DNA of 64,000 nucleotides, taken from Ornithinibacillus contaminans. GTDB lineage: Bacteria; Bacillota; Bacilli; Bacillales; Amphibacillaceae. Below, in pieces: positions 35,111 to 44,063 of this stretch (positions are counted from its first letter, which is position 1; every line of letters begins with the position of its first letter). The position numbers were made by a program, and so were the translations under genes. The notes below the pieces were generated by a model. The model saw only the letters and a list, made by a program, of their open reading frames with translations. It did not search any database and was not told the origin of the DNA. Location: assembly GCF_001038425.2 (NCBI RefSeq), contig NZ_LDPV02000050.1, positions 62,001 through 126,000 on the forward strand, given 5' to 3'.

Positions 35111-35220
35111 AACGTCTCACCCTTCTGTCCCTTTTAACGCAAAATAATCTGACATAATAGCTTATGTATAGGATAAGGAATGATGTGACATAATTCCTGC
35201 CGCGTTTTACCAGTTCTATC

Positions 35221-36147
35221 CTATTCCCCTACTCGATTCTCCATCTGACCAATCTTTTCTATCTCCAACGCAACCACATCACCAGCTTGTAAGAATTTAG
35301 GCTCATCCATTCCAAATGCAACACCATCTGGAGTACCCGTCATAATAATATCACCAGGATTTAATGTGATTAAATCAGAAATGAATTCCATTAAAAATGG
35401 TACATCAAAAATAAGTTTTTCTGTGTTGGAGGATTGACGTAATTCCCCGTTCACGTAGCTCTTTATAACCAGTCCACTCGGGTTTCCTACCTCATCCGCG
35501 GTCACAACCCACGGGCCGATTGGTGTGCTGTTATCCAATGTTTTTCCTTGCAACCATTGCTGGGTTCGCTTTTGGAGATCCCTTGCTGAAATATCATTCC
35601 CAATCGTATAGCCAGCTATATAATTCAAAGCATCTTCCCGTTTTACCTTCGTTGCTTTCTTACCAATGACAATGGTCAGCTCTACCTCATAATCAAGCTT
35701 AGCGGTTGCTGGCGATTTCTGAATGACATCCTCTGGACCGATTAACGCATTGGAGAACTTAGCAAACAACACCGGAAAATCAGGCACATCACTTTTCATC
35801 TCTGCGGCATGCTCGGCATAGTTTTTCCCGACGCAAATAATCTTCGAAGGCTCCGAAATTGGCGTGCTAAGGTATACATCATTGCGTGATAAGAAATTCC
35901 CATCTAACCGCTTTTCTTTATAATAGTTGTACGCTTCCTTAACCCGCTCAAACACTGGATAGCCACGCTTAAAAAATCTATTTGGATCAGAAGGAACCGA
36001 TTGGTCAATATCCTTTTCCTGCCTCTCACCATGAGAGATGAGAAATCGTTGAAATACTTCTTGTACATCTACTATTCTTTCTTCTTCCATAATGCCAACC
36101 CGTAACGGTACATCCTTGTTTTTCAAGCGATAGCTTACTAATTTCAT
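35221..36147 (-). CDS. Fumarylacetoacetate hydrolase family protein (YisK-like)
   Basis: 308 residues: an N-terminal domain of about 95 residues and a FAH domain with IICVGKNYAEHAAEM, the metal-binding LDYEVELTIVIGK, GNDISARDLQ and DIIMTGTPDGVAFGM. The ExE...D pattern binds Mg2+ or Mn2+. Members with this N-terminal extension, such as Bacillus YisK, act as oxaloacetate decarboxylases or hydrolases of 2-keto compounds; the exact substrate is not determined. Single gene. Confidence 0.9.
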   Translation of the reverse strand: MKLVSYRLKNKDVPLRVGIMEEERIVDVQEVFQRFLISHGERQEKDIDQSVPSDPNRFFKRGYPVFERVKEAYNYYKEKRLDGNFLSRNDVYLSTPISEPSKIICVGKNYAEHAAEMKSDVPDFPVLFAKFSNALIGPEDVIQKSPATAKLDYEVELTIVIGKKATKVKREDALNYIAGYTIGNDISARDLQKRTQQWLQGKTLDNSTPIGPWVVTADEVGNPSGLVIKSYVNGELRQSSNTEKLIFDVPFLMEFISDLITLNPGDIIMTGTPDGVAFGMDEPKFLQAGDVVALEIEKIGQMENRVGE

Positions 36148-36313
36148 TTCGACACCTCGTTTTATATTCCGTTCAAGAATTAAGACCCTTCTCGCTCCTC
36201 TATTACACTTCCCTATTATAAGTTTATCTGATAATTTTGTAAATTGTATAGTTACCTGAAAATTGGTATTCTAAACTTACTGAAAGAAAAATAGAATAAC
36301 GGAGCGTGAAGCC

Positions 36314-37156
36314 ATGAATAATCAATTAGATGCAATCGTAAAAAGTATGGCAACTAGTGAATTAAATTATGATATACAAAAGATCCAAACGGAGCACCGG
36401 CTTAAGTTGGCTCAGTTTTGGGGAATTAAAAAGGGAGACAAGGTATTAGAGATTGGCTGTGGACAAGGGGATACGACTGCAGTACTTGCTGCTTTGGTCG
36501 GGGAAAATGGCGCTGTGCACGGGATTGATATTGCTTCCCCTGATTACGGTGCACCGTTAACATTAGGAGAATCCATGCAGCAACTACAAAACTCACAGCT
36601 TGGATCTAGAATTACCGTTGAATTCGAATGCGATATACTGTCGGGCGAAATAGATTTTCCAGACAATTCCTTCGATGTTGTTGTGTTGTCCCATAGTTCT
36701 TGGTACATGAGCTCTGCCGATCAGTTAGAGCAAATATTATCCAAGCTAAAAAAATGGGGTAAAAAATTATGCTTTGCGGAATGGGATACCAGAATCACAG
36801 ATTCGGCACAATTACCTCATTTTCTTGCGGTGCTCATTCAGGCGCAATATGAGTGCTTTAAAACGGATAGCCTTTCCAATATTCGTACCTTATTTACACC
36901 GATGGATTGTATGGAAATAGCTGAAAAAGCCGGATGGCGTATTATTGAAGAAACTTCGATTCACTCTCCTGCGTTGCAAGACGGGGAGTGGGAAGTCTAT
37001 CAAACCATAGATGACTATCAGGATTCACTGGCAAGCATTGTGGATATTCCTGCAAAATTTAAAACGCTAATTGAATCGCAGATCAAACTTTTGGAAGCAT
37101 CAGCAAAAGCAAATACGCTTAAACCGATGGCTGCTTTTACTTTTACCGCGGAATAG
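36314..37156 (+). CDS. SAM-dependent methyltransferase
   Basis: 280-residue class I methyltransferase: motif I VLEIGCGQGDTTAVLA (about 46-61), acidic GIDIAS loop, and NSFDVVVLSHSSWY as motif IV region. The C-terminal part (YECFKTDSLSNIRTLFTPMD) is specific to a small Bacillaceae group I cannot name. Substrate unknown. Start after GGAGCGTGAAGCC. Monocistronic, divergent from the FAH-family gene. Confidence 0.88.
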   Translation: MNNQLDAIVKSMATSELNYDIQKIQTEHRLKLAQFWGIKKGDKVLEIGCGQGDTTAVLAALVGENGAVHGIDIASPDYGAPLTLGESMQQLQNSQLGSRITVEFECDILSGEIDFPDNSFDVVVLSHSSWYMSSADQLEQILSKLKKWGKKLCFAEWDTRITDSAQLPHFLAVLIQAQYECFKTDSLSNIRTLFTPMDCMEIAEKAGWRIIEETSIHSPALQDGEWEVYQTIDDYQDSLASIVDIPAKFKTLIESQIKLLEASAKANTLKPMAAFTFTAE

Positions 37157-37273
37157 GCTTGCTTTAACTGCAAACGAAACGTAAAAAGTACCCTAAGCGA
37201 TTATATGCTATCGTAATAATATCGAGATGTTCTCTAGAGCATCTTTCATTTCTTTTTTTATTGAGGTGATTAC

Positions 37274-37744
37274 GTGGATCATGATGAGTACAAAGCATTT
37301 TTGAAGCAGCAATATTCCCGTCAGATTCGACCGTTACAATCAGTTAATGACGTTATCTCCGCATTTCAAAAGAAATTAGATATTGTTGAAACAGAATTAT
37401 CAGAATCCGAAGCCATTTTCTTAAAAATGACAATTCTTAACTATATTAATGTACACAAAAACGACCCTATAAAATCTAACTTGGATAACTTAAATTTCAT
37501 TTCATATGAGGTAGTAAGAAACGAAAAAAGTAATCATTACTACAATCATGTGGGGATTACATCTGATAATGAAAGAATACTTGTCGTTATTGAATCCCAG
37601 TTAAATGCAATAACCTCCAATTGCGAAGAACTAAAAGTTGATATGATTATCGAACGTGGAATCGACACATCTCATGTTAATCATGAAACACCTGAGTTTT
37701 TTGCATATCTAATGCTTTTTGATTCTCATAATGAAAATCATTGA
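37274..37744 (+). CDS. Protein of unknown function, 156 residues
   Basis: Mixed alpha/beta soluble protein without signal peptide, membrane helices or metal motifs. The N-terminal half is helical (NDVISAFQKKLDIVETELSE), the second half has strands (HYYNHVGITSDNERILVVIE). GTG start at 37274 is preceded by GAGGTGATTAC, and a good terminator follows. I do not recognise the family. Confidence 0.75.
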   Translation: MDHDEYKAFLKQQYSRQIRPLQSVNDVISAFQKKLDIVETELSESEAIFLKMTILNYINVHKNDPIKSNLDNLNFISYEVVRNEKSNHYYNHVGITSDNERILVVIESQLNAITSNCEELKVDMIIERGIDTSHVNHETPEFFAYLMLFDSHNENH

Positions 37745-37817
37745 CTACGACAGGGGATAAAAAGACAACATTTTATAGAAAAGTGAAAGTGTTACAGGAA
37801 AATTAATTCTCGATTTT

Positions 37818-37849
37818 AAGAGTCTATTCTATGGACTCTTTTTTATTTT
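37818..37849 (+). terminator. Terminator
   Basis: AAGAGTC / GACTCTT stem followed by TTTTATTTT. Confidence 0.87.
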
Positions 37850-37892
37850 GGATCTCCCTATCCTGAATTGATAGATTAAGTAGTTCATCGAG

Positions 37893-38495
37893 TCAATCAA
37901 CACAATCACTCCTTACGAGTGGAGAAATCATTTGATATTCATATTCTTCCTTCAACAACGAATATACCACCGTATCATGAAATCTCACACCGTCATAATC
38001 GGTCTGTCTTAGCACGCCATCTTTATGAAATCCGAACTTTTCTAGTAGTTTCCTAGAACCCACGTTGCCGGCAAATATATCCCCAACGAGTCGATTCAGC
38101 TTTAAGGTCTCAAAGAAAAATGGCAAGATGACGCCTAGAACTTCCGTCATGACACCTTTCTTCTGATATTCCTTTCGTATCACGGCACCCATTTCTGCCT
38201 TTTGATGGAATACATGCAACTTATGAAGTCGGAATTGACCTACTAGCTGCCCAGATTCCTTATGGATGATAACCCATGGGATTTCCTTGTGCGCTAAGAA
38301 ATTATCAAGCTGTCTAGAAATAGCTTCCTCCATCTCCTGCTCCGATTGAACCGGATAGGCAGTGATAAATTTCATTGTTTCCTTATCCTGCATAAAGGTA
38401 AATAGATCGTTGGTATCTTGTAGCGTTATACCTCGCAGTAGGTAGTTTTCTGTTTCCAATTGTGGTATGGTCGATAAAATTAGCTGATTCGTCAT
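37893..38495 (-). CDS. GNAT acetyltransferase, RimJ/RimL type
   Basis: 200 residues with the GNAT acetyl-CoA site (EMGAVIRKEYQKKGVMTEVLG, matching Q/R-x-x-G-x-G/A) and the RimJ/RimL ending NVGSRKLLEKFGFHKDGVLR. Probably acetylates a protein N-terminus or an amino-sugar/antibiotic; not decidable. GGAGGTAAAGG precedes the ATG. Single gene. Confidence 0.9.
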   Translation of the reverse strand: MTNQLILSTIPQLETENYLLRGITLQDTNDLFTFMQDKETMKFITAYPVQSEQEMEEAISRQLDNFLAHKEIPWVIIHKESGQLVGQFRLHKLHVFHQKAEMGAVIRKEYQKKGVMTEVLGVILPFFFETLKLNRLVGDIFAGNVGSRKLLEKFGFHKDGVLRQTDYDGVRFHDTVVYSLLKEEYEYQMISPLVRSDCVD

Positions 38496-38560
38496 CCTTT
38501 ACCTCCAAATGTTATTTCTTCATTACCATTATCTAAACGGAAAGGCAGTTTTTTTGCAAC

Positions 38561-38602
38561 AAAAAGCGACGTAATCATTTCTACCCTAATGATTACGCCG
38601 CT
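38561..38602 (-). terminator. Terminator of the DJ-1/PfpI gene
   Basis: AGCGGCGTAATCATT / AATGATTACGTCGCT stem followed by TTTTTG on the minus strand. Confidence 0.9.
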
Positions 38603-38608
38603 GTAAAA

Positions 38609-39175
38609 TTAAGCCTCAATACCAACGCCATTAACCTGTTTGACAAACTCTTTCATCAAGCCTGGCAGGTCTGGCCACGCATGACCGGATATTAGATTTC
38701 CATCTGTATGATTAGATTCACTTACATACGTAGAGCCTAATGCTTCTATTTCTGGCTTGCATGCAATATATGCTGTTAGCTCACGGTCCTTCATATGCTC
38801 TCGCACCGTCGTTAATACTTGCGCTGCGTGACATACAGCTGCAATTGGTTTATTTGTTTCAAAAAAATGACTCACAATCGAAGGGACATGTTCATTTAAT
38901 CGCATATGCTCCGGGGCACGACCTCCTGGAATAATTAACCCGTCAAATTCCGTTGGATCAACTTCAGCAAAGCTTGTCGTAGCCTCTATTAAATAGCCCT
39001 CTTTTTCCGAGTATGTTTCCCAACCGACGAAGTCATGAACAACTGTATGCAATTTCTTCGTTGACGAGGCAGCGATTGTTGTCTCATAGCCTTCCTCTAG
39101 GCACCGAAAATAAGGATAATAGATTTCCAAAGCCTCGACTGCATCTCCAGCAAGAATTAATACCTTTTTGGTCAT
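38609..39175 (-). CDS. DJ-1/PfpI family protein
   Basis: 188 residues with the flavodoxin-like DJ-1 core: DGLIIPGGRAPEHMR carries the conserved Glu/Arg side of the pocket and KPIAAVCHAAQVLTT the nucleophilic elbow Cys-His. Family members act as glyoxalase III/deglycase or stress chaperones; some PfpI members are described as proteases. AAGGAGGAG precedes the ATG. Single gene; no sigma-B promoter was convincing upstream. Confidence 0.9.
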   Translation of the reverse strand: MTKKVLILAGDAVEALEIYYPYFRCLEEGYETTIAASSTKKLHTVVHDFVGWETYSEKEGYLIEATTSFAEVDPTEFDGLIIPGGRAPEHMRLNEHVPSIVSHFFETNKPIAAVCHAAQVLTTVREHMKDRELTAYIACKPEIEALGSTYVSESNHTDGNLISGHAWPDLPGLMKEFVKQVNGVGIEA

Positions 39176-39476
39176 GATAACTCCTCCTTAAATAGTTTAT
39201 ACACACGCTATTACTATATTCTCTCCCCAACTTAAATAGTCCTCCTAGAAAATCGGACTTTAACGAAACTGTAATAGTTTTTTAATACGCATATCTATGA
39301 ATATTGCACCATTTCCTTTTGAATAGTTTCCTTTATGAGGTCCATTACTTTTATCCTCATGTTCAGTTTTCTTGTAAGTATATCCGCTTATTTTCTTGAA
39401 ATGCGGCAGGGATATCCGTTTTCTCGTCGAATTTCTTACTAACTCTAGAGGCTACTAATGGGAAGGAGGAGAAAAA
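39176..39476. other. Leader/intergenic region before the amidase
   Basis: About 300 bases without a gene. It contains a foldable segment around 39380-39420 where ATATCCGC can pair with GCGG or with a following GGATAT, i.e. two mutually exclusive pairings. No known riboswitch recognised. Confidence 0.4.
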
Positions 39477-39521
39477 ATGAGACAAGCACTCTTAAACAAT
39501 ACCTTTTTCAATAGTTCATAG
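39477..39521 (+). CDS. Mini-ORF, 14 codons
   Basis: ATG preceded by the near-perfect ribosome site GGAAGGAGGAGAAAAA; encodes MRQALLNNTFFNSS and stops. Sits 98 bases before the amidase start. Either a leader peptide or the start of a decayed small gene: the +2 frame remains open from 39515 to about 39592 (IGEIDENTFQLKQLSALEVS). Confidence 0.45.
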   Translation: MRQALLNNTFFNSS

Positions 39522-39530
39522 GGGAGATTG

Positions 39531-39551
39531 ATGAAAACACGTTTCAGCTAA
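39531..39551 (+). CDS. Mini-ORF, 6 codons
   Basis: ATG after GGGGAGATTG, encoding MKTRFS. Follows the first mini-ORF by nine bases. May be translated as a second leader, or be chance within a decayed gene. Confidence 0.25.
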   Translation: MKTRFS

Positions 39552-39618
39552 AACAACTATCTGCCTTAGAAGTTTCAAGAAGTCTTTCTTAAAAATCATT
39601 ATTAGGAGGAGATTGAAT

Positions 39619-40449
39619 ATGAAGCTTTATTTAGATCCTGGTCATGGTGGTACAGATAACGGAGCTAGTGGAAACGGGTTATACGAGAAAAATGTCAATT
39701 TAGCTATCGCTTTACGTATTCGTGATACGCTCTTGAACAATTACGATAATGTTGAGGTTCGCATGAGTCGAACAACAGACACAACCAAGAGCTTACAGCA
39801 GCGCACAAATGAGGCGAATGCCTGGGGCGCTGACTACTTTTTATCCATTCATTGCAATGCCTTCAACGGATCGGCACAGGGATATGAAGACTATATTCAC
39901 AGTAATTTAGCTGATTCATCCTTAACGGCACAATACCAAGATATTCTCCATACAGAAATCACCCGCGTGAACCAACTAACCAATCGCGGACAGAAGAAAG
40001 CAAATTTCCATGTCTTACGTGAATCAAATATGCCGGCACTATTAACCGAGAATGGCTTTATTGATAATAGCCACGATGCAAACTTGATGAAGCAAGCCTC
40101 TTGGCTCCAGGCGGTGGCTGAGGGTCATGTTAATGGGTTAGCTACTGCATTTAATTTACCGCCGAAACAGGCCGAAAGCGAAATCCTATACAAAGTAATT
40201 GCTGGCTCTTTCCGCGCGAGAGAAAATGCAGAAGAACGTGCTGCCTACCTGAGCAATAGAGGAATTGACTCCTTTATTGGAACTGTAACCGTTAATGGCG
40301 TCCTCTGGTATCGCGTTCAAGCAGGGGCATTTTCTACTCGAGACAATGCCGAAGAAAGATTAGTAGCCGTTCGTAATGCGGGAATTACCGATGCTTATAT
40401 TATTGAGGAACAGACGATTACAAGAGCACCAGTCTCCTCACGTAATTAG
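39619..40449 (+). CDS. N-acetylmuramoyl-L-alanine amidase with SPOR-like repeats (CwlC type)
   Basis: 276 residues without a signal peptide. An Amidase_3 domain (1 to about 185) has LDPGHGGTDNGA with zinc His9, the metal-ligand Glu in YEKNVNLA, SIHCNAF with the next zinc His, and LLTENGFIDN carrying the catalytic Glu. Two SPOR-like repeats follow (YKVIAGSFRARENAEERA and YRVQAGAFSTRDNAEERL), which bind denuded glycan. The layout and lack of signal match Bacillus subtilis CwlC, the late-sporulation mother-cell lysis amidase. Start chosen at ATG 39619, nine bases after AGGAGG. No sigma-K promoter was found by eye. Confidence 0.9.
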   Translation: MKLYLDPGHGGTDNGASGNGLYEKNVNLAIALRIRDTLLNNYDNVEVRMSRTTDTTKSLQQRTNEANAWGADYFLSIHCNAFNGSAQGYEDYIHSNLADSSLTAQYQDILHTEITRVNQLTNRGQKKANFHVLRESNMPALLTENGFIDNSHDANLMKQASWLQAVAEGHVNGLATAFNLPPKQAESEILYKVIAGSFRARENAEERAAYLSNRGIDSFIGTVTVNGVLWYRVQAGAFSTRDNAEERLVAVRNAGITDAYIIEEQTITRAPVSSRN

Positions 40450-40483
40450 CAAAAAATAGTAGGGTACTATTAAAAGTACCTCA

Positions 40484-40524
40484 AAAAAGAAAGCTCACGC
40501 AGTATCCATCTGTGTGAGTTTCTT
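40484..40524. terminator. Terminator, strongest on the minus strand
   Basis: AAACTCACACAG / CTGCGTGAGCTTT stem; on the minus strand followed by CTTTTTTG. A smaller GGTACT/AGTACC hairpin lies just before it at 40463-40480. Confidence 0.78.
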
Positions 40525-40568
40525 GTTGCCCTCCAAATACGAGTAGGCATAATCCAAAACGATAGTAT

Positions 40569-41105
40569 TTAAGCTGTGTTTTCATCTGTTAACCACCTCG
40601 CAAACGCAAGTAAATCCCCAAAATACATATCCGCTTCTGCTCTAATTCCCTCGCGCTTTCCAACCAATACCGTTTTCGCGCCAGCTTTCCGTCCAGCTTC
40701 GATATCTGGGTCTCGATCTCCCACCATATAGCTCTTTTTCAGATCAACATCATGTTTCGTTGCCAAGTCGATAAGCATCTGGGGCTCTGGCTTACGACAA
40801 GCACATCCTGCATGGGGCTTATGTGGACAATACGCAACATCATCGATTTCTGCACCAAATTCCGCTAAGTCTTCTTTCATTTTTTCATGGACGGCTTTTA
40901 AGGCAGACTCTTTCATATACCCGAGTCCAATTCCACCTTGATTGGTCACTACGAATAGTTTATACCCTGCATTGTTAAGCTGGCTTATTGCCTCGCCAAC
41001 ACCTGGCAGTAAATAAAAGTCACTCGGTCGATTAACGAACTTTACCCGCCGACTTAGCACCTCATTTATTACCCCATCACGATCAAGAAAAATGGCAGAC
41101 TTCAT
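40569..41105 (-). CDS. HAD-IIIA phosphatase (GmhB-like)
   Basis: 178 residues. HAD motif I FLDRDGVINE (nucleophile and acid Asp), motif II VVTNQGGIGLGY, a zinc-binding CPHKPHAGCACRKP loop, and motif IV YMVGDRDPDIEAGRKAG. This is the D-glycero-D-manno-heptose 1,7-bisphosphate phosphatase group, whose Gram-positive members also act in surface-heptose or other sugar-phosphate pathways. No heptose-pathway neighbour is present, so the substrate is open. GGAAGGTGATATAG precedes the ATG. Confidence 0.9.
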   Translation of the reverse strand: MKSAIFLDRDGVINEVLSRRVKFVNRPSDFYLLPGVGEAISQLNNAGYKLFVVTNQGGIGLGYMKESALKAVHEKMKEDLAEFGAEIDDVAYCPHKPHAGCACRKPEPQMLIDLATKHDVDLKKSYMVGDRDPDIEAGRKAGAKTVLVGKREGIRAEADMYFGDLLAFARWLTDENTA

Positions 41106-41248
41106 CTATATCACCTTCCAGCTATTAACTAAATCTCCTGTGTAGTATTTCCTTAATTGTCCCTACCAAAACACCCCCTATATAGCGATTGACATATGTC
41201 AGAAACAAGGTTAAGTTCAATTTAACAAAACTAATTAGGAGCTATGAT

Positions 41249-41902
41249 ATGTCCATTATTAAAAAGCTAAATCTCAAAAAGTATACGAATATGGCTGTAC
41301 TGAATCAACCTACTGATTATGATACGTTTGAAGAGGTTCAAGCATCCCTTTCAAACAATCACGATGCGATAGTTATATTTATAGAAACATTAGACGACAT
41401 GGTTAACTATACCAATTTAATCATAGAAAACGAACATTATTTAATGGAAAAGGGCTATCTCTTCTTTGCCTACCCCAAAAAGGGCAACAAACGGTATGAA
41501 ACCTATATTCATCGCGATGCCATTTTCCCTGCTTTACAGGTAAATGAAGCAGGATACATCGGTGATAGCGATATAAAGTTTGCTCGAATGGTAAGCATGG
41601 ACGATGTTTTTACTGTCGTTGGGTTAAAACGTGAGAAAAGAAAAGTCAAAAAGACTTCCCCCTCAAGTCAATCTGTTTCAGATTACGAAGAAAACGTTCA
41701 GGATGTGGAAGCTTTATTAACGAATCATCCAAAGGAACTACAGTTCTATCAGCATCTAACTCCGGGATACAAAAAAGATTGGGCACGATACATCTTTTCA
41801 GCTAAGCAACAGCAAACCCGCGACAAGCGTGCTGAACAAATGGTTGATATCCTTTCAAAAGGCTATAAATCCATCGCTTTATACCGGATGAATAAACAAT
41901 AG
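41249..41902 (+). CDS. YdeI/OmpD-associated family protein
   Basis: 217 residues; the C-terminal motif PGYKKDWARYIFSAKQQQTR...MVDILSKG matches the YdeI/OmpD-associated domain (PGYRKEYIRWIESAKKEETR in other members, as recalled). The N-terminal half (IVIFIETLDDMVNY, GYLFFAYPKKGNK) resembles a DUF3052-like small domain, less certain. Function unknown; soluble. Start chosen at ATG 41249, seven bases after TAGGAG; the frame extends 20 codons upstream without a ribosome site. Confidence 0.8.
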   Translation: MSIIKKLNLKKYTNMAVLNQPTDYDTFEEVQASLSNNHDAIVIFIETLDDMVNYTNLIIENEHYLMEKGYLFFAYPKKGNKRYETYIHRDAIFPALQVNEAGYIGDSDIKFARMVSMDDVFTVVGLKREKRKVKKTSPSSQSVSDYEENVQDVEALLTNHPKELQFYQHLTPGYKKDWARYIFSAKQQQTRDKRAEQMVDILSKGYKSIALYRMNKQ

Positions 41903-41924
41903 CGCCACCACTATCAAACACTAA

Positions 41925-41966
41925 ATGAACTGCACCTCTATCTAGAAGTGCAGTTCGATTTTATTT
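41925..41966. terminator. Terminator between convergent genes
   Basis: GAACTGCAC-CTCTA / TAGAA-GTGCAGTTC stem followed by a T-rich tail on the plus strand. Confidence 0.82.
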
Positions 41967-42539
41967 TATAATCGTTAATACCTGTAACAGATTGAGCCAT
42001 TTATTCACATTTGCAGGAAGCTGATGAAACCTTTCGTCCGTGATAATGTTTTCATTCGGTAATTCCGTTATATTAAGCGCTGTACATGTCTGTTCAACCA
42101 ACGCTAATAATTCAATTTCTTCCTGATCAAATGCAGACAAAAAGTTCGCTTCACCTAACGCTTCTTGAAGTAATTTTTCTAGTTCCATTAGTGTGCGACT
42201 ATTAATTTGATACAAGTCTTGAAAATCTATTTCTACGAGACTTCTTAAATGATCATCGCCAACATAGGACCATTTTTCTGTATAGATTTCGGGAATCATG
42301 AAAATAGCATCCTGACTACTATCACGATTAGTGCAATGAATTTCCATGCCACAATGATTACAGCTAATCGTTCCAACTTGGCCATAGTTAGCCCGCTGAT
42401 AATGGAAAAATCCATCGACTTGATTTCGACAAGATGCACAATACGCTGGGGTTACTGTAACGTTCAACGAACTACCATCGACCTTAAACGTAATCTCGCA
42501 ATCTATTTCTCTTGCAGGATTCTCGATTAACATGATCAT
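41961..42539 (-). CDS. Zinc-ribbon protein of unknown function
   Basis: 192 residues with two C-x2-C pairs (CASC at about 34-37 and CNHC at about 60-63) forming a probable zinc ribbon within the first 70 residues; the rest is mainly helical (LMELEKLLQEALGEANFL). No membrane helix. AGAGGGGATTTT precedes the ATG. I do not recognise the family. Confidence 0.75.
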   Translation of the reverse strand: MIMLIENPAREIDCEITFKVDGSSLNVTVTPAYCASCRNQVDGFFHYQRANYGQVGTISCNHCGMEIHCTNRDSSQDAIFMIPEIYTEKWSYVGDDHLRSLVEIDFQDLYQINSRTLMELEKLLQEALGEANFLSAFDQEEIELLALVEQTCTALNITELPNENIITDERFHQLPANVNKWLNLLQVLTIIK

Positions 42540-42724
42540 AAAATCCCCCTCTTCTTCTCTTTTTAACTCTCTTTATAGTATTCGAGATAAAATGAAAAAA
42601 CCCTTTTTATTACAAAAATCACTACGATATTCGTTTGATAAATTCGCTAACTTCTTAAAATGGACACATATTTCCGCTATGGTTCCCGTATGCTTTATCA
42701 ATTAGATGGAAGGTGGTGAATGGT

Positions 42725-42961
42725 ATGAATACAACCGTACAGTTCAATGTAAATGGGATGCATTGTCCAGACTGCCCAACAAAAATTGAAAAAACAATCG
42801 CCAAGCTGGATGGCGTCACTGCGATTAATGTCCAGTTAGCGTCAGCTCGTGGGCAAGTAACCTTTTCTCCTGATCAACTAGCATTCGTCGATATTACTGA
42901 GGAGATAAGAAAACTAGGGTTCGATGTAAGCAATAGCGCTCCTATTAAAAAGGCACGGTAG
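42725..42961 (+). CDS. Heavy-metal-associated (HMA) domain protein, copper-chaperone-like
   Basis: 78 residues with the ferredoxin-like HMA fold and metal site GMHCPDC (C-x2-C). Resembles CopZ, which hands Cu+ to a P-type ATPase, but no copA or csoR gene is next to it; the extra charged tail ([10 protein letters not shown]) is unusual. AAGGTGGTG precedes the ATG at 42725; a GTG four codons up is possible. Lies upstream of guaC with a separate promoter between them. Confidence 0.88.
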   Translation: MNTTVQFNVNGMHCPDCPTKIEKTIAKLDGVTAINVQLASARGQVTFSPDQLAFVDITEEIRKLGFDVSNSAPIKKAR

Positions 42962-42983
42962 AGTTACACAAGTTAGAATCCTT

Positions 42984-43012
42984 TTGACATACCTACGAAA
43001 ATATAGTACATT
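42984..43012 (+). promoter_or_regulatory. Sigma-A promoter of guaC
   Basis: TTGACA (42984-42989), 17-base spacer, TACATT (43007-43012); transcription start predicted near 43019. Confidence 0.78.
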
Positions 43013-43021
43013 ACCTAAGGA

Positions 43022-43055
43022 CGAACAATTTCGTTCGGTTTCGAATAAATATTCG
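43022..43055. promoter_or_regulatory. Two operator-like palindromes at the guaC start
   Basis: CGAAC-N6-GTTCG (43022-43037) and CGAAT-N4-ATTCG (43042-43055), directly downstream of the predicted transcription start. The first contains a PurBox-like CCGAACGAAAT on the minus strand. Position suits a repressor such as PurR; identity is inference. Confidence 0.55.
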
Positions 43056-43073
43056 TTTTTAGGGGTGAAAGTT

Positions 43074-44057
43074 ATGGAAAATGTATTTGATTACGAAGAT
43101 ATCCAATTAATTCCCGCAAAATGTGTTGTAAATAGTCGTTCAGAATGTGACACTTCCGTAATGTTTGGTGGACGTAAATTCAAATTGCCAGTTGTGCCTG
43201 CAAATATGCAGACGATTATAGATGAAACAATTGCACTACAGTTAGCTGAAGATGGCTACTTTTATATCATGCACCGCTTTGAGCCAGAAAAACGAGCTGC
43301 CTTTATTACCGATATGCAAGCACGTGGCTTAATTGCATCGATTAGTGTTGGGGTAAAAGAAGAAGAATATCGCTTTATTGAAGAACTAGCTGCTAATAAT
43401 CTAGTTCCAGAATATATTACAATTGATATTGCGCATGGTCATTCCAATTCTGTGATCAAAATGATTCAGCATATTAAGAAGCTGTTACCAAAGAGTTTCG
43501 TAATTGCAGGGAATGTCGGAACACCAGAAGCCGTACGCGAATTAGAAAATGCTGGAGCTGATGCAACGAAGGTTGGGATCGGCCCCGGAAAAGTATGTAT
43601 CACAAAAATTAAAACTGGATTTGGAACAGGTGGCTGGCAGTTAGCGGCACTTCGTTGGTGTGCAAAAGCCGCAAGTAAACCAATTATTGCTGATGGTGGT
43701 ATTCGCACACACGGCGACATCGCTAAATCCGTACGGTTCGGTGCATCCATGGTGATGATTGGATCCTTATTTGCCGGACACGAGGAATCGCCAGGGGAAA
43801 CGGTTGAAAAGGACGGAAAGCTGTATAAAGAATACTTTGGTTCCGCATCCGAATTCCAAAAAGGTGAAAAGAAAAACGTAGAGGGTAAGAAGATGTTAGT
43901 GGAGCATAAAGGTTCCCTAAAGGATACATTAATTGAAATGGAACAAGACCTACAATCCTCCATCTCCTACGCAGGCGGAAACAAACTAGAAGCCATCCGC
44001 AACGTAGACTATGTAGTCGTAAAAAACTCTATTTTTAATGGGGATAAAGTATATTAA
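43074..44057 (+). CDS. guaC: GMP reductase
   Basis: Converts GMP to IMP with NADPH, allowing reuse of guanine nucleotides. 327 residues, the IMPDH/GMPR barrel with [11 protein letters not shown] at the start, catalytic Cys175 in [34 protein letters not shown] phosphate site and the [13 protein letters not shown] tail typical of the Bacillus GuaC2 group. Start chosen at ATG 43074 after AGGGGTGAAAG; the upstream extension of the frame lies in the promoter. Terminated by repeat copy R4. Confidence 0.96.
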   Translation: MENVFDYEDIQLIPAKCVVNSRSECDTSVMFGGRKFKLPVVPANMQTIIDETIALQLAEDGYFYIMHRFEPEKRAAFITDMQARGLIASISVGVKEEEYRFIEELAANNLVPEYITIDIAHGHSNSVIKMIQHIKKLLPKSFVIAGNVGTPEAVRELENAGADATKVGIGPGKVCITKIKTGFGTGGWQLAALRWCAKAASKPIIADGGIRTHGDIAKSVRFGASMVMIGSLFAGHEESPGETVEKDGKLYKEYFGSASEFQKGEKKNVEGKKMLVEHKGSLKDTLIEMEQDLQSSISYAGGNKLEAIRNVDYVVVKNSIFNGDKVY

Positions 44058-44063
44058 GTTCCA

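Noticed and set aside
38609-39175. Sigma-B control of the DJ-1/PfpI gene
   Set aside because: I looked for GTTT-N13-15-GGGTAT upstream; only partial matches such as GGGGAG were present.
43466-43963. 165-codon minus-strand open frame
   Set aside because: Antisense to the highly conserved guaC; composition reflects guaC codons and there is no ribosome site.
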